Of a DNA stretch of 64,000 bases, positions 1-11,733 are shown piece after piece. The first letter of the stretch is position 1. Each line of letters opens with the position of its first letter. The notes under the pieces are model-generated. The model saw only the letters and a list, made by a program, of their open reading frames with translations, had not been told where the DNA came from and ran no database searches. The translations under genes and the position numbers were made by a program. Source of the DNA: Pseudomonadota bacterium (lineage in GTDB: Bacteria > Pseudomonadota > Gammaproteobacteria > Burkholderiales > Sulfuriferulaceae); NCBI GenBank assembly GCA_021786845.1, contig JAJYMO010000035.1, positions 1-64,000 on the forward strand, read 5' to 3'.

Positions 1-2127
<2,127 letters not shown>

Positions 2128-2167
2128 CTACCTGTCGCGTGCTTGAAACACGCGGGCCTGCCTGGGT

Positions 2168-2428
2168 TTAAGCTGCGGGGATGATATTGACCATCTTGCG
2201 ACGCAATGCACCTTTGACCACGAATTGAACTGCACCATTCACCGTGGCAAACAAGGTGTGGTCTTTGCCGATGCCGACATTGACCCCGGGATGAAATTGT
2301 GTGCCGCGCTGGCGAATAATAATATTGCCCGCCAGGACTTGTTCGCCGCCAAAGCGTTTAACGCCCAAACGTTTTGAATGTGAGTCGCGGCCGTTACGCG
2401 AACTGCCACCTGCTTTTTTATGTGCCAT
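2168..2428 (-). CDS. rpmA: 50S ribosomal protein L27
   Basis: 86-residue ribosomal protein that reaches the peptidyl-transferase centre. It begins [20 protein letters not shown] and continues [21 protein letters not shown], the highly conserved L27 core. There is no N-terminal cleavable extension of the Firmicutes type. An AAGGAG ribosome-binding site precedes the ATG. It is 11 bp downstream of rplU and is followed by obgE, as expected. Confidence 0.98.
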   Translation of the reverse strand: MAHKKAGGSSRNGRDSHSKRLGVKRFGGEQVLAGNIIIRQRGTQFHPGVNVGIGKDHTLFATVNGAVQFVVKGALRRKMVNIIPAA

Positions 2429-2439
2429 GCTTGCGCTCC

Positions 2440-2751
2440 TTAAGCTGAAATGCCGTCAATGCGGATTTCTGTGTAATTCTGACGATGACCTTGATGCTTC
2501 TGGTAGTGTTTACGACGTCGCATTTTGAAAATACGAATTTTGTCGTGTCTGCCGTGAGAGATTACAGTCGCTGTGACGCGCGCACCGTCAACCAGGGGTG
2601 TTCCGACTTTCACGTCGTCGCCGTTTGCCAGCATGAACACTTGATCCAATACGATTTCGCTGCCAACGTCTGCGGTAATCTGTTCTATTTTAAGTTTTTC
2701 GCCGGCAACAATGCGATACTGCTTGCCACCGGTTTTTATGACCGCGTACAT
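2440..2751 (-). CDS. rplU: 50S ribosomal protein L21
   Basis: 103-residue L21, beginning [14 protein letters not shown] and ending with the conserved [21 protein letters not shown] region. A TTG four codons upstream is in frame, but it is part of the GGAG Shine-Dalgarno sequence that serves the ATG, so the ATG at 2751 is the start. First gene of the rplU-rpmA-obgE-proB operon, transcribed divergently from ispB. Confidence 0.97.
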   Translation of the reverse strand: MYAVIKTGGKQYRIVAGEKLKIEQITADVGSEIVLDQVFMLANGDDVKVGTPLVDGARVTATVISHGRHDKIRIFKMRRRKHYQKHQGHRQNYTEIRIDGISA

Positions 2752-2786
2752 GGAATTCTCCAATAAAGACTGAGAGTGAACCTGCT

Positions 2787-2815
2787 ATTATAGAGTGATT
2801 GAAATTAAAATTCAA
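2787..2815 (-). promoter_or_regulatory. sigma-70 promoter for rplU operon
   Basis: On the minus strand TTGAAT is followed after 17 bp by a perfect TATAAT, about 35 bp upstream of the rplU ATG. Spacing and sequence are close to the sigma-70 optimum, as expected for a ribosomal-protein operon. Confidence 0.8.
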
Positions 2816-2842
2816 GTTTTAGCTGAGGGAGTGTCTTTTTGC

Positions 2843-2872
2843 TTGACATAAGGGCCCCATGCTTCCTACTAT
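2843..2872 (+). promoter_or_regulatory. sigma-70 promoter for ispB
   Basis: A perfect TTGACA is followed after 18 bp by TACTAT, about 30 bp upstream of the ispB ATG. It is divergent from the rplU promoter in the same 150-bp intergenic region. Confidence 0.75.
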
Positions 2873-2903
2873 TCTGCAGTTAATTTAAGGTTGAAAGTCA
2901 TCC

Positions 2904-3866
2904 ATGCAAGGCTTACAGGCGTTTTTGGCGGCAGACATGCTGCGTGTTGATGAGGTCATCCGCGCCAGTCTGCATTCGGATGTGGTATTGGTGAATCAGG
3001 TTGCTGAATACATCGTTGCCAGTGGCGGCAAACGTTTGCGTCCAGCTTTGGTGCTGTTAACCGCTGGGGCAATGGGCTATTCAGGTAAACAACAGTATGC
3101 GTTGGCTGCAGTGGTTGAGTTTATTCATACCGCCACTTTGTTGCATGATGATGTGGTCGATGAGTCTGCTTTACGACGTGGTCGTGCCACGGCCAATGCG
3201 TTATTTGGTAATGCGGCGAGTGTGCTGGTCGGCGATTTTTTGTATTCGCGCGCATTTCAGATGATGGTGGATGTGGGGCAGATGCGTGTCATGCAAGTAT
3301 TGTCCGATGCGACCAACACGATCGCTGAGGGTGAGGTCTTGCAATTAATGAATTGCAACAATGCTGAAATCAGTGAGCAAGACTATCTCCATGTTATCCG
3401 CTACAAAACAGCCAAACTGTTTGAAGCCGCTGCTCGCTTGGGTGCGTTGTCAGGCGGAGCTGATTTAATGATGGAGTCTGCTCTGGCCGCTTACGGCATG
3501 CACCTTGGCACGGCATTTCAATTGATTGACGATGTGCTGGATTACTCAGGTGACTTGTCTGAAATTGGCAAGAATGTGGGGGATGATCTGGCAGAAGGTA
3601 AGCCCACGCTTCCGTTATTGTATGTGCTGAGCCACGGGGATGCGCATCAGGTTGCTTTGGCGCGTGAGGTCATTGAACAGGGGGGGTTGCAGCAGCTTGA
3701 CGAGATTCTTGCAGTGATCCGTTCATGTGGTGCCCTGGATTACACCCGGGCTTGTGCACGAACGGAGGCTGACCTGGCGCTAGCGGCTTTGGTCAATTTG
3801 CCGGATACGCCATTTAAACAGCAACTGGTTAATTTGGCGCATTTTGCGGTCAATCGTACGTTCTAA
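2904..3866 (+). CDS. ispB: polyprenyl (octaprenyl) diphosphate synthase
   Basis: 320-residue trans-prenyltransferase that makes the ubiquinone side chain from FPP and IPP. The substrate-binding GGKRLRP motif, the first aspartate-rich motif HDDVVDES (D82-D86) and the second motif LIDDVLDY are all present. Location opposite rplU-rpmA supports IspB rather than IspA. The chain length made (C40 or another) cannot be read from the sequence. The gene has its own promoter. Confidence 0.94.
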   Translation: MQGLQAFLAADMLRVDEVIRASLHSDVVLVNQVAEYIVASGGKRLRPALVLLTAGAMGYSGKQQYALAAVVEFIHTATLLHDDVVDESALRRGRATANALFGNAASVLVGDFLYSRAFQMMVDVGQMRVMQVLSDATNTIAEGEVLQLMNCNNAEISEQDYLHVIRYKTAKLFEAAARLGALSGGADLMMESALAAYGMHLGTAFQLIDDVLDYSGDLSEIGKNVGDDLAEGKPTLPLLYVLSHGDAHQVALAREVIEQGGLQQLDEILAVIRSCGALDYTRACARTEADLALAALVNLPDTPFKQQLVNLAHFAVNRTF

Positions 3867-3924
3867 CCAGAACTGAACATCCACTAACCTGAAGGTCGGT
3901 GAGCTTGTCGCCGGGAGTAGAATT

Positions 3925-4170
3925 GTGCTTGATGTCATCCTGTTTGTCGTATTGTTGATTTATGTTTATCGCCGTTGGCTGGCGCCTTCTACGCCAAGGT
4001 CGGTGGGTCGCCACCCGCAGCGCGAGCAGCACAGGGGTATCGAATCAGTGGATACAGTGAAATGTGCACAGTGTGGTGTGTATGTGCCGCGCAATGGGGC
4101 GACAGGCAATGAAGATGCCTGGTATTGCTGTCCTGAACATGCGCGAGAAGCTCGACACGATGGTCGATAA
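3925..4170 (+). CDS. PP0621-like small zinc-ribbon membrane protein
   Basis: 81 residues starting at GTG, with GGGAG seven bases upstream. The N terminus is a short hydrophobic segment (LDVILFVVLLIYVY), followed by a basic linker. A probable metal-binding module follows: CAQCGVYVPRN, then WYCCPEHARE. This matches the PP0621 family, commonly found beside pilus two-component genes in Betaproteobacteria. The biochemical role is unknown. It overlaps the start of the downstream kinase gene by 11 bp, which implies co-translation. Confidence 0.8.
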   Translation: MLDVILFVVLLIYVYRRWLAPSTPRSVGRHPQREQHRGIESVDTVKCAQCGVYVPRNGATGNEDAWYCCPEHAREARHDGR

Positions 4171-5782
4171 TGACGCTGATGTGAGTGCGCGGAAGGAGCC
4201 GGATGCCACTGGTGAGCGAACCGGGCGTAACTGGAGTGCGTTGCGCTATTTGAATTTGTATCGAAGCGTTGTCGCTGTCGCTTTATATTCGACTAATTTT
4301 CTGGGTGCTCACCTGCGTCCATTTGGTCAAATTGACCCTCAATATTTTTTGTTTTCCAGTATCGCTTATGTAGGGTTTTCAGTCATGGCGGTGTTTGCTG
4401 CTGCCTGGCGCTGGCCCCGATTCAAGATCCAAATTCATTCGCAGCTTGTCATCGAGATTGTTTTAATTGCCGTGATGACTGCCACCAGTGGAGGCGTGCA
4501 GAGCGGCCTGGCCTGGTTGATGATGGTATCCCTGGTGTTCAATGTGCTGGTCATGCGCGCGCGTATGGTGATGTTCTATGCGGCACTTGCGACAGCCAGC
4601 GTGCTCATTACCCAAGTATTTGATATCTGGTTTGGCGCTGAAACAATGTCCAGTTTTGGGCAGGCTGGTATGTTTGGTATGGCGTTTTTTATGATTTCTG
4701 GCGGCGCGTATGTGTTGGTTGAACGCGCTCGACGGAGTGAAGCCCTGGCAGTTTTGCGGTCTGTGGATGTACAGAATCTGGCACAGATTAATCAACTGGT
4801 CATCGATGATATGCAGGATGGGGTGATTGTGCTGGACAGTGAGGGACGGATTCGGCAAAGTAATCGTCATGCCCACAATTTGTTGGCTGGCTGCGACAAA
4901 GCTGAAGACAGAACACTTGCGCAATATTTCCCTGCACTGGGGCAATATCTGGAACAGTGGCGATTGAATCACGAAATTCAATTTCCAACCGTTATTTTGG
5001 GTGAGCGAAATGAACACTTCCAGCCGCGATTCATAGCGGTGGGTCAAGCCCGTATTTTTGGGGCGGTGCTGTTATTAAAGGATATGTCACGCGTTTATGA
5101 AGAGGCGCGGCAAATAAAATTGGCCGCATTAGGGCAATTAACGGCGAATATCGCCCATGAAATACGCAATCCTTTGGCAGCGATTAGTCATGCCGCTGAA
5201 CTGCTCTCTGAAGATGCTTTTCAGGGGCAAGGGCGTTTATTGCAAATTGTACTGAATAATACGCAACGAATTAATCACCTGATTCAGGATGTGATGGCGC
5301 TCAATCGGCGTGATCGAATAAAACTTGAGCGTATAGAGCTGTTTCAATTCATGCATGATTTTATGAGCGATTTTGTCATGGTTTCTCGTATCCCGAGCCA
5401 TTGCATTACTTGGGAGTGCCCGCCAGAGGCCGTGTTGTGCTTTGACCTTGAGCATTTGCGTCAAGTGCTGACTAATTTGTGTGCCAATGCGGTGAAATAT
5501 GGCCAGGGAATTTCGGGTAGCGTGCGAATATGGGTAGCTGATATGCGTGACGGTGTTGCGATACATTGCGCAGACGATGGTAAAGGGGTGTCAGCAGAAC
5601 ATTTACCTCGCCTGTTTGAACCTTTTTTTACCACAGATACGGCTGCGGGGACTGGGTTGGGATTGTACATCTCACGTGAATTGTGTCTCGCTAATGGTGC
5701 AAGTCTGGAATACGTGAGCGGATCTGCAGGAGGAAATTTTAGAATTTTGAGTCTGGAGCGGGCATGTCGAGATCAGCAGTGA
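4160..5782 (+). CDS. pilS: PilS-type sensor histidine kinase
   Basis: About 540 residues from the ATG at 4160; in-frame starts further upstream are less likely. The N-terminal third holds several membrane segments. A PAS-like region (VIDDMQDGVIVLDSEGRIR) follows, then the H-box IAHEIRNPLAAISHAAELL with phospho-acceptor His333. The ATPase domain has the N-box LTNLCANAVKYG, the G1 motif DDGKGVS and the G2 motif GTGLGLYIS. It overlaps the NtrC-type regulator by 19 bp. This arrangement identifies a PilS/PilR pair controlling type IV pilin. The pilin gene is not in the window, so the specific target is inferred. Confidence 0.88.
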   Translation: MVDNDADVSARKEPDATGERTGRNWSALRYLNLYRSVVAVALYSTNFLGAHLRPFGQIDPQYFLFSSIAYVGFSVMAVFAAAWRWPRFKIQIHSQLVIEIVLIAVMTATSGGVQSGLAWLMMVSLVFNVLVMRARMVMFYAALATASVLITQVFDIWFGAETMSSFGQAGMFGMAFFMISGGAYVLVERARRSEALAVLRSVDVQNLAQINQLVIDDMQDGVIVLDSEGRIRQSNRHAHNLLAGCDKAEDRTLAQYFPALGQYLEQWRLNHEIQFPTVILGERNEHFQPRFIAVGQARIFGAVLLLKDMSRVYEEARQIKLAALGQLTANIAHEIRNPLAAISHAAELLSEDAFQGQGRLLQIVLNNTQRINHLIQDVMALNRRDRIKLERIELFQFMHDFMSDFVMVSRIPSHCITWECPPEAVLCFDLEHLRQVLTNLCANAVKYGQGISGSVRIWVADMRDGVAIHCADDGKGVSAEHLPRLFEPFFTTDTAAGTGLGLYISRELCLANGASLEYVSGSAGGNFRILSLERACRDQQ

Positions 5783-7134
5783 GTGTTCATTCCCCTACAG
5801 TTTTAGTAGTGGATGATGAGGCGGATATTCTCGAATTGCTTGAAATCACGCTGTTGCGTATGGGTCTGGACGTGGTGAAAGCAAGTAATGTGAGTGTGGC
5901 CCTGGCGAAATTGGCGCAACAATCTTTTGATTTGTGTTTGACGGACATGCGTTTGCCGGATGGTGAAGGTTTGGAAGTGGTGCGTTATATCCAGACAGAA
6001 CGACCGACTGTGCCGGTGGCTGTGATGACTGCGCATGGTAATACCGATAATGCGGTGAGCGCACTCAAGGCCGGTGCGTTTGATTATCTTAACAAACCTG
6101 TGACGCTAGAACAGTTACGCGCTTTGGTCGCATCGGCTTTGCAACTCAATATCACGCCAGCGCTTGATGTGAAAGTGTCTGGTGTGAGAGGCTTGATTGG
6201 CGAATCGTTGCCGATGCGGCAAACACGGGAGATGATTGCCAAACTCGCGCGTACCCAAGCCCCAGTATATATTGCCGGAGAATCGGGCAGTGGCAAAGAA
6301 TTGGCCGCCCGCCTGATTCATGCGCAGGGTTCGCGTGGTAAAGCACCCTTTGTGGCGGTTAATTGCGGCGCGATTCCTGAAACCTTGATGGAATCCGAAT
6401 TTTTCGGTTATCGTAAAGGCGCCTTTACTGGTGCGGACAGTGATAGGGATGGTTTTTTTCAGGCCGCCCAGGGGGGGACCCTGTTTTTGGATGAAGTGGC
6501 AGAGTTGCCATTGACGATGCAGGTGAAGTTGCTGCGTGTCATTCAGGAAAAACGGGTACGCAGGCTGGGTGCGACGCAAGAAGATTCCGTCGATGTTCGT
6601 ATCATCAGTGCTACGCACCAGAATTTGACGCAATGTGTTGAAAGGGGCATATTTCGTCAAGATTTATTTTATCGCCTCAATGTCATTGCGCTGACTATGC
6701 CCGCATTGCGTGACAGAAAGGGGGATATTCCACTGATCGCCAGGAATATTTTGCAACGTCTGGCAGACGTGACGCAAATCGCTGTGCCTGTGTTGAGTGA
6801 GTCAGCGTTATCCGCATTAAAGGCTTATGATTTTCCTGGTAATGTACGCGAGCTGGAAAACATTCTGGAGCGGGTGCTGGCCTTAAATGGCGAAAAACCT
6901 ATCGATGCGACAGCATTGCAATTGCCGGTCACTGAGGTGGCGGTCGAGTGTCATGCGGCGAATGGTCGTGCTAAATGGCCGTTGTCCGCCTATCTGGATC
7001 GATTGGAACGCTCAGCGATTGCGGAAGCGTTGGCGCTTGCTCATGATAATAAAATTGCGGCAGCAAAACAGTTGGGGATGAGTTTCAGGGCGTTGCGCTA
7101 CCGGTTAGAACGTTTAGGGCTCGTGAATGAATAA
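5764..7134 (+). CDS. pilR: PilR-type sigma-54 response regulator
   Basis: 456 residues. Receiver domain with acidic pocket VVDDEAD and probable phospho-acceptor D61 (TDMRLPDGEG). The AAA+ sigma-54 interaction domain has Walker A GESGSGKE and the sigma-54 contact motif GAFTGA at 219-224. A Fis-type helix-turn-helix ends the protein (KIAAAKQLGMSFRALRYRL). The start ATG has GGAG upstream and lies inside pilS. The last residues (GLVNE) and the stop codon are encoded by the terminal inverted repeat of the element at 7116-7383, so the native C terminus was probably slightly different. Confidence 0.9.
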   Translation: MSRSAVSVHSPTVLVVDDEADILELLEITLLRMGLDVVKASNVSVALAKLAQQSFDLCLTDMRLPDGEGLEVVRYIQTERPTVPVAVMTAHGNTDNAVSALKAGAFDYLNKPVTLEQLRALVASALQLNITPALDVKVSGVRGLIGESLPMRQTREMIAKLARTQAPVYIAGESGSGKELAARLIHAQGSRGKAPFVAVNCGAIPETLMESEFFGYRKGAFTGADSDRDGFFQAAQGGTLFLDEVAELPLTMQVKLLRVIQEKRVRRLGATQEDSVDVRIISATHQNLTQCVERGIFRQDLFYRLNVIALTMPALRDRKGDIPLIARNILQRLADVTQIAVPVLSESALSALKAYDFPGNVRELENILERVLALNGEKPIDATALQLPVTEVAVECHAANGRAKWPLSAYLDRLERSAIAEALALAHDNKIAAAKQLGMSFRALRYRLERLGLVNE

Positions 7135-7383
7135 CTGTCACATACGTTGCTGTGTATTCGGGATGGATGCAAGGCGCGAGGCGCAGCGAATGGTGATTCC
7201 CTTTGCAAGCCTCGCAACGCCGCAGATGCCCGAATATGCAGCAACCCAGTGGGCTGGGGCCGCTTTGGGCACATCCCGGTGTTGCAAGCCGCTTGTTGTG
7301 AATGACACAACCGCGCATCTTGCGCCTTGGCCTGCGCCCAAAGCGGCCCCAGCGTATGTGACAGTTATTCATTCACGAGCCCT
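7116..7383. repeat. 268-bp MITE-like foldback element
   Basis: Positions 7116-7146 and 7353-7383 are perfect 31-bp inverted repeats, starting AGGGCTCGTGAATG from either end. Inside are further inverted pairs: 7254-7270 with 7336-7352 (17 bp, CTGGGGCCGCTTTGGGC), and 7147-7162 with 7229-7244. A TTA triplet sits on both sides of the GGGCTCG ends and may be a 3-bp target duplication. There is no transposase gene and no plausible coding sequence. A related, shorter copy lies at 34212-34305. It separates the convergent pilR and antiporter genes. Confidence 0.85.
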
Positions 7384-8390
7384 TAGGCATGAAGTAGAAC
7401 CAGGCTCAGGTACAACACGTACAATGCGCCATTTACCCACAGTTGCCAGATATGCAGCTGACCTCGCGCCAGACACAGGCGCAGCCAGGCAGCTGCCGTT
7501 AACGTGATGAGCATGCTCAGTAAAGTGGCGGGTTGTGCTGTCCATGGTGTCAACGCAATCCCCATGGCAGGCAGCAGTGTGCCTTGAAACACCATGGCGC
7601 CAGTGATGTTGCTAAAAGCCAGCGTGTCTTTATCACGGCGTATCCAAAGGATGCTGTTGATTTTTTCTGGCAGTTCGGTGGCAACAGGTACGATCATGAG
7701 TGAAAGTAGCAAGGCGGAAATGCCAAGCAGGGGGGCCGCTTGTTGAATACTCGTGATAAACCCCCTGGCGCCCATGACCAGCAGACCCAAGCCGACCAAC
7801 AGCTGTAACAGGATGACGATCAGGTGTTTGGGTAGGCCTGTTTGTGTCAGCAACAAAGTCGATTCCGTTTTCGTGCCATGGCCCGCTTCTACCAGATTTT
7901 TGGACGCGCGCAAGGTAATCAGAACATAAATAAAATAAATGAAGACCAGGATAAACGCCATCATTATGCGTGCGGCACCCTGATCATGTGGCACGAACAT
8001 GCTGAGCAAAGCAAGGCAGAATGCGGCAAGAAAGGTGTTGAGGTCGCGGGTTAATCCACTGCGTTCAGGGGTGTAAGTACCCTTGATGCCACGCTTCCGC
8101 CATACCGTGAAACTGAGTAATGACACCGACAGCGTGGACAGCATCAATGGCGCGCCCAAAATGGCGCCTGTGCCAATGTCCTGATTGGTCAAAGCGTTGC
8201 CTCCGCCTGCAGCAATGGCCAACAAAGGGACAATGGTTTCTGGTAAAGCGGTGCCTACAGCGGCAAATATGGACCCGGTTACCCCTTCAGAAATGTGCAA
8301 CGCTTCACCCAAATGTTCCAGTGCGTTGACGAAAATTTCCGCTGCCAGCAGAATAAGAATCAGAAAGACGAGTAAATTGACCCATAGCAC
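7383..8390 (-). CDS. sodium/calcium exchanger family membrane protein
   Basis: About 335 residues from a GTG with AGGGGG upstream; longer readings would run back into ribD. It is almost entirely hydrophobic, with around ten membrane segments in two halves. The first half contains GSIFAAVGTALPETIVPL and the second MIVPVATELPEKINSI, matching the paired alpha-repeats (G-x-S/A-xPE) of the CaCA cation antiporter superfamily. The ion specificity cannot be read. It is 13 bp downstream of ribD and probably co-transcribed. Its TAA stop lies exactly at the edge of the foldback element. Confidence 0.8.
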   Translation of the reverse strand: MLWVNLLVFLILILLAAEIFVNALEHLGEALHISEGVTGSIFAAVGTALPETIVPLLAIAAGGGNALTNQDIGTGAILGAPLMLSTLSVSLLSFTVWRKRGIKGTYTPERSGLTRDLNTFLAAFCLALLSMFVPHDQGAARIMMAFILVFIYFIYVLITLRASKNLVEAGHGTKTESTLLLTQTGLPKHLIVILLQLLVGLGLLVMGARGFITSIQQAAPLLGISALLLSLMIVPVATELPEKINSILWIRRDKDTLAFSNITGAMVFQGTLLPAMGIALTPWTAQPATLLSMLITLTAAAWLRLCLARGQLHIWQLWVNGALYVLYLSLVLLHA

Positions 8391-8403
8391 GGTTGAAAGC
8401 CCC

Positions 8404-9525
8404 CTATTTTTGCCAGTTGAATCGTGCGATGAGGCGTAAATCTGAACCGATGTGACGCACATCGCGAATTTCGGGCGTGATGGGCGAGGTCAGGTCAGCG
8501 AAAGCGGGGAGGTTAAACAGACCGCGTGCACTGTTTCCCAGCAAGATCGGTGCGGTGTAGGCAATCCATTCATCGGCCAGTTGTGCCTGAATCAGAGCGC
8601 CGTTGAGTGCAGCACCTGCTTCGGTGAGCACTTCGTTGATGCCGCGTTGCGCCAGCAGGCCAAGCAATTGGCGCAAATCAACCTGGCCCTGGTTGTCTGG
8701 CAGGGCGATGAGTTCTGCTCCGGTTGTACGCAAGGCCTGTTGTTGTGAGTCAGGTGCGTGGGCATAGGCAATGAGCACATTGGTTTCTCGCAAGATGGCG
8801 GCTTGCATGGGCGTGCGCAGTTGGCTGTCCACGATGACGCGCATTGGTTGGCGTGGTGTCTCCACATCGCGCACTGATAGGCGGGGATCATCGGCTAAAA
8901 TCGTGCCGATCCCCGTCAATATCGCGCAGGAGCGCGCGCGCCAGCGGTGGACGTCATGGCGGGAATCGGCTGAGGTAATCCATTGACTTATCCCATTGGC
9001 CAGTGCGGTGCGTCCGTCCAGTGAGGCGGCGGTTTTAATGCGTAACCAGGGGCGTTGCCGCCTCATGCGCTGGATAAATCCCAGATTAAGTTCTTGCGCT
9101 TGTGCTTCAAGCAAGCCGCATTCTGCTGTAATGCCTGCCGCATTCAAGCGCGCCAAACCTTGTCCGGCGACTTGTGGGTTGGGGTCTTGCATCGCAGCAA
9201 TTACCCGATGGATACCGGCCTTAATCAGTGCGTCGGCGCAGGGCGGGGTACGCCCATGATGGCTGCAGGGTTCTAGTGTGACATAAGCGGTTGCGCCATG
9301 CGCGCGCGCGCCCGCTTCATTGAGTGCGTGAATTTCAGCATGTGCTTCACCCGTTTTTTGATGCCAGCCTGTACCCACAATGATGCCGTCGCGCACCAGT
9401 ACACAACCTACGCGAGGATTTGGTGAAGCGGAATACAGGCCCAATTCCGCAAGACGCAGGGCGTGCGCCATGTGCGCATAATCAGATACGGTCCAGTCAG
9501 GGTGCGATACCGGTTGGGTGGTCAT
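8404..9525 (-). CDS. ribD: bifunctional riboflavin deaminase/reductase
   Basis: 373 residues covering two consecutive steps of riboflavin synthesis. The N-terminal deaminase domain has the zinc motif HAEIHAL and [16 protein letters not shown]. The C-terminal pyrimidine reductase domain begins around residue 150 ([18 protein letters not shown]) and includes [16 protein letters not shown]. Length is normal. Its start overlaps the end of nrdR by 4 bp, giving the conserved glyA-nrdR-ribD order. Confidence 0.96.
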   Translation of the reverse strand: MTTQPVSHPDWTVSDYAHMAHALRLAELGLYSASPNPRVGCVLVRDGIIVGTGWHQKTGEAHAEIHALNEAGARAHGATAYVTLEPCSHHGRTPPCADALIKAGIHRVIAAMQDPNPQVAGQGLARLNAAGITAECGLLEAQAQELNLGFIQRMRRQRPWLRIKTAASLDGRTALANGISQWITSADSRHDVHRWRARSCAILTGIGTILADDPRLSVRDVETPRQPMRVIVDSQLRTPMQAAILRETNVLIAYAHAPDSQQQALRTTGAELIALPDNQGQVDLRQLLGLLAQRGINEVLTEAGAALNGALIQAQLADEWIAYTAPILLGNSARGLFNLPAFADLTSPITPEIRDVRHIGSDLRLIARFNWQK

Positions 9526-9971
9526 GAATCCAGGTCTTTGATGACATGCCGAAAATCATCCACATCCTGAAAGCTTTTATAGACCGATGCAAAACGAATG
9601 TAAGCGACTTTGTCCAGGGGTTTCAGTGCTTGCATCACCAGTTCGCCGACCTGGCGAGAGGGTATTTCCCGTTCGGCAAGCGAGAGTACGTGTTTGATTA
9701 CCCCCATAATGGCCTGATCGACATATTCGGTCGGTACGGGGCGTTTGTGTAATGCGCGCGTAAAGCCCTCCCGTAATTTTCCGGATGAAAACTCTTCCCG
9801 GTTACCATTGGATTTGACCACCTGCGGTAAGCGCAATTCGGTGGTCTCGTAAGTGGTGAACCGTTTGTCGCATTCGCTGCAACGCCTTCTGCGGCGAATC
9901 GAGTCGCCGGATTCGGATACGCGTGAATCCACCACATGGGTATCGGTGTTGCCGCAGAAAGGACATTTCAT
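9522..9971 (-). CDS. nrdR: NrdR transcriptional repressor
   Basis: 149-residue repressor of ribonucleotide reductase genes. It starts at the family-typical MKCPFCGN. The zinc ribbon continues through [17 protein letters not shown] and [10 protein letters not shown], and is followed by the ATP-cone ([19 protein letters not shown]). An upstream in-frame start would add 12 residues not found in the family. It sits 8 bp after glyA and overlaps ribD, so it is translated within that operon. Confidence 0.96.
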   Translation of the reverse strand: MKCPFCGNTDTHVVDSRVSESGDSIRRRRRCSECDKRFTTYETTELRLPQVVKSNGNREEFSSGKLREGFTRALHKRPVPTEYVDQAIMGVIKHVLSLAEREIPSRQVGELVMQALKPLDKVAYIRFASVYKSFQDVDDFRHVIKDLDS

Positions 9972-9979
9972 TTTGATTT

Positions 9980-11227
9980 TTAGCCGTAAACAGGGAATTT
10001 GGCGCAAAGCGTCTGCACCGCAGCGGCAGTGCGAGCAATCATCGCTTCATCTGCGGGTGCGTCGAGCACATCCGCAATCAGATGCGCCAGTTGATGCGCT
10101 TCATTCGCACCAAAACCTCGTGTCGTCATGGCTGGCGTGCCGATACGAATTCCGGAGGTGACAAAAGGTTTTTGGGGGTCGTTTGGAATGGCATTTTTGT
10201 TCACAGTTATGTGCGCGTGGCCCAGTACGGCTTCTGCTTCTTTACCCGTGAGATTTTTGGAGCGTAAATCCACAAGCATCAGGTGTGAGTCAGTGCGCCC
10301 GGACACAATGCGCAAGCCACGCTGCTGCAAAATATCTGCCATGATGCGCGCGTTGGCGATCACTTGTCGCTGACTGATTTTAAAGTCCTCATGCATGGCT
10401 TCGCCCAGTGCAATGGCTTTTGCAGCAATGACATGCATGAGCGGGCCGCCTTGGGTACCGGGAAAAATGGTTGAGTTGAGGGGTTTTTCAAATTCGGCTT
10501 TTGCCAAAATCAAGCCACCGCGAGGTCCACGTAAAGTTTTATGTGTGGTGGTGGTGACAAAATCAGCGATTCCAACCGGACTGGGGTAGGCGCCCGCAGC
10601 AATTAATCCGGCATAGTGCGCCATGTCCACAAACAAATAGGCGTCTACGCTGTCAGCAATTTCACGAAATTTTTGCCAGTCGATGACTAAAGCATAAGCC
10701 GATGCGCCCGCCACAATCATTTTTGGGCGGTGTTCTTTTGCTAATCGGGCAACTTCATCATAATCAATTTCTTCCGTATCAGGATGCAACCCATAGCTGA
10801 TGGCATGAAAGAGTTTGCCGGAAAAATTGACCTGCGCGCCGTGAGTCAGGTGTCCACCATGCGCAAGAGACATTCCCAGAATGGTGTCGCCGGGTTTGAG
10901 TACGGACAGGTACACGGCAGCATTGGCTTGCGAACCGGAATGGGGTTGTACATTGACATATTCAGCGCCAAATAATGCCCGGGCGCGGTCAATGGCAATT
11001 TGTTCTACCACATCGACGTATTCACAACCGCCATAATAGCGTTTCCCGGGATACCCTTCGGCATATTTGTTGGTCAAGACTGAACCTTGAGCCTCCATGA
11101 CAGCAGGACTGGTATAGTTTTCTGAGGCGATGAGCTCAATGTGATCTTCCTGGCGCTGTTTTTCATGTTGCATGGCTTCCCATATGGCAGGGTCGGTTAC
11201 TGCGATGGTGTTTTTATGATTGAACAT
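9980..11227 (-). CDS. glyA: serine hydroxymethyltransferase
   Basis: 415-residue PLP enzyme interconverting serine and glycine with tetrahydrofolate, the main source of one-carbon units. The PLP-lysine motif [14 protein letters not shown], the [23 protein letters not shown] region and the [10 protein letters not shown] motif are all present. The start chosen ([10 protein letters not shown]) has GGGA upstream; an ATG four codons earlier is possible. First gene of glyA-nrdR-ribD. Confidence 0.97.
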   Translation of the reverse strand: MFNHKNTIAVTDPAIWEAMQHEKQRQEDHIELIASENYTSPAVMEAQGSVLTNKYAEGYPGKRYYGGCEYVDVVEQIAIDRARALFGAEYVNVQPHSGSQANAAVYLSVLKPGDTILGMSLAHGGHLTHGAQVNFSGKLFHAISYGLHPDTEEIDYDEVARLAKEHRPKMIVAGASAYALVIDWQKFREIADSVDAYLFVDMAHYAGLIAAGAYPSPVGIADFVTTTTHKTLRGPRGGLILAKAEFEKPLNSTIFPGTQGGPLMHVIAAKAIALGEAMHEDFKISQRQVIANARIMADILQQRGLRIVSGRTDSHLMLVDLRSKNLTGKEAEAVLGHAHITVNKNAIPNDPQKPFVTSGIRIGTPAMTTRGFGANEAHQLAHLIADVLDAPADEAMIARTAAAVQTLCAKFPVYG

Positions 11228-11733
11228 AATATTTCCCAAGTGGTGTGATAGATAAAAATCAGGTGTTCAATGCAAGTTTTTCGCGAATTGATTTTGGTGT
11301 GCCATAGCTGGCTGGGCACGTGAAAGTCAATATAATATTCGAATTGAAATGCATCACACTGATAATTCTACCATGTCGCAAGGCTGTTTTTTGGCGAATT
11401 TCAGTGCTTTTTGTGATGCAAGAAACACTGAAGCCGCCAGCCTTGCGGTTGACCGGTGTGGGAGGAATGCCAGATTCTCCAGATTGTCGTTCTTTTAAAG
11501 CGGAGTCTGATGCGCCTGTTGACCGAATCGCTGAGGTTTTAAACCCGTAAATCAAAGGGGCAAAGTAGCGCTTGTTTTCTGTGAAAAATTATGAAAATGA
11601 CGCGCACAAAACATTTTTTTTGCGTATAATTCCCCAACGAACGAAAAAGTTTCGTTTCGTCCAGACTTGCGCTATTGTTCTGGCGTGTGCAAGTTCACTT
11701 GTTTTTTTATTTAATATTATTTGGAGATCTATA
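11228..11733. other. 506-bp intergenic region between glyA and the lipoprotein gene
   Basis: Divergent spacer that must hold the promoters of glyA and of the lipoprotein gene. Visible features are an AT-rich stretch at 11325-11345, a stem pairing TTCAGTG with CACTGAA near 11399-11433, a TATAAT at 11625-11630, and a small hairpin (ACGAAA/TTTCGT) near 11640. Reading frames through it have no recognisable protein character. I could not match it to a known riboswitch or 6S RNA, although its length would allow a small RNA. Confidence 0.5.
11625..11630 (+). promoter_or_regulatory. candidate -10 box for the lipoprotein gene
   Basis: A perfect TATAAT lies about 105 bp upstream of the lipoprotein ATG. 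No good -35 hexamer is present at 16-18 bp, so this is a candidate only. Confidence 0.35.

Noticed and set aside
4463-5047. 194-codon open frame antisense to pilS
   Set aside because: Fully inside the sensor kinase gene; no homology-like features.
7127-7507. 126-codon open frame through the foldback element
   Set aside because: It runs from the element into the antiporter gene in the opposite direction; the translation is not protein-like and the region is better explained as a repeat.
11340-11560. Possible 6S RNA or glycine/THF riboswitch upstream of glyA
   Set aside because: A stem is present, but I could not match the conserved core of any of these RNAs on either strand.
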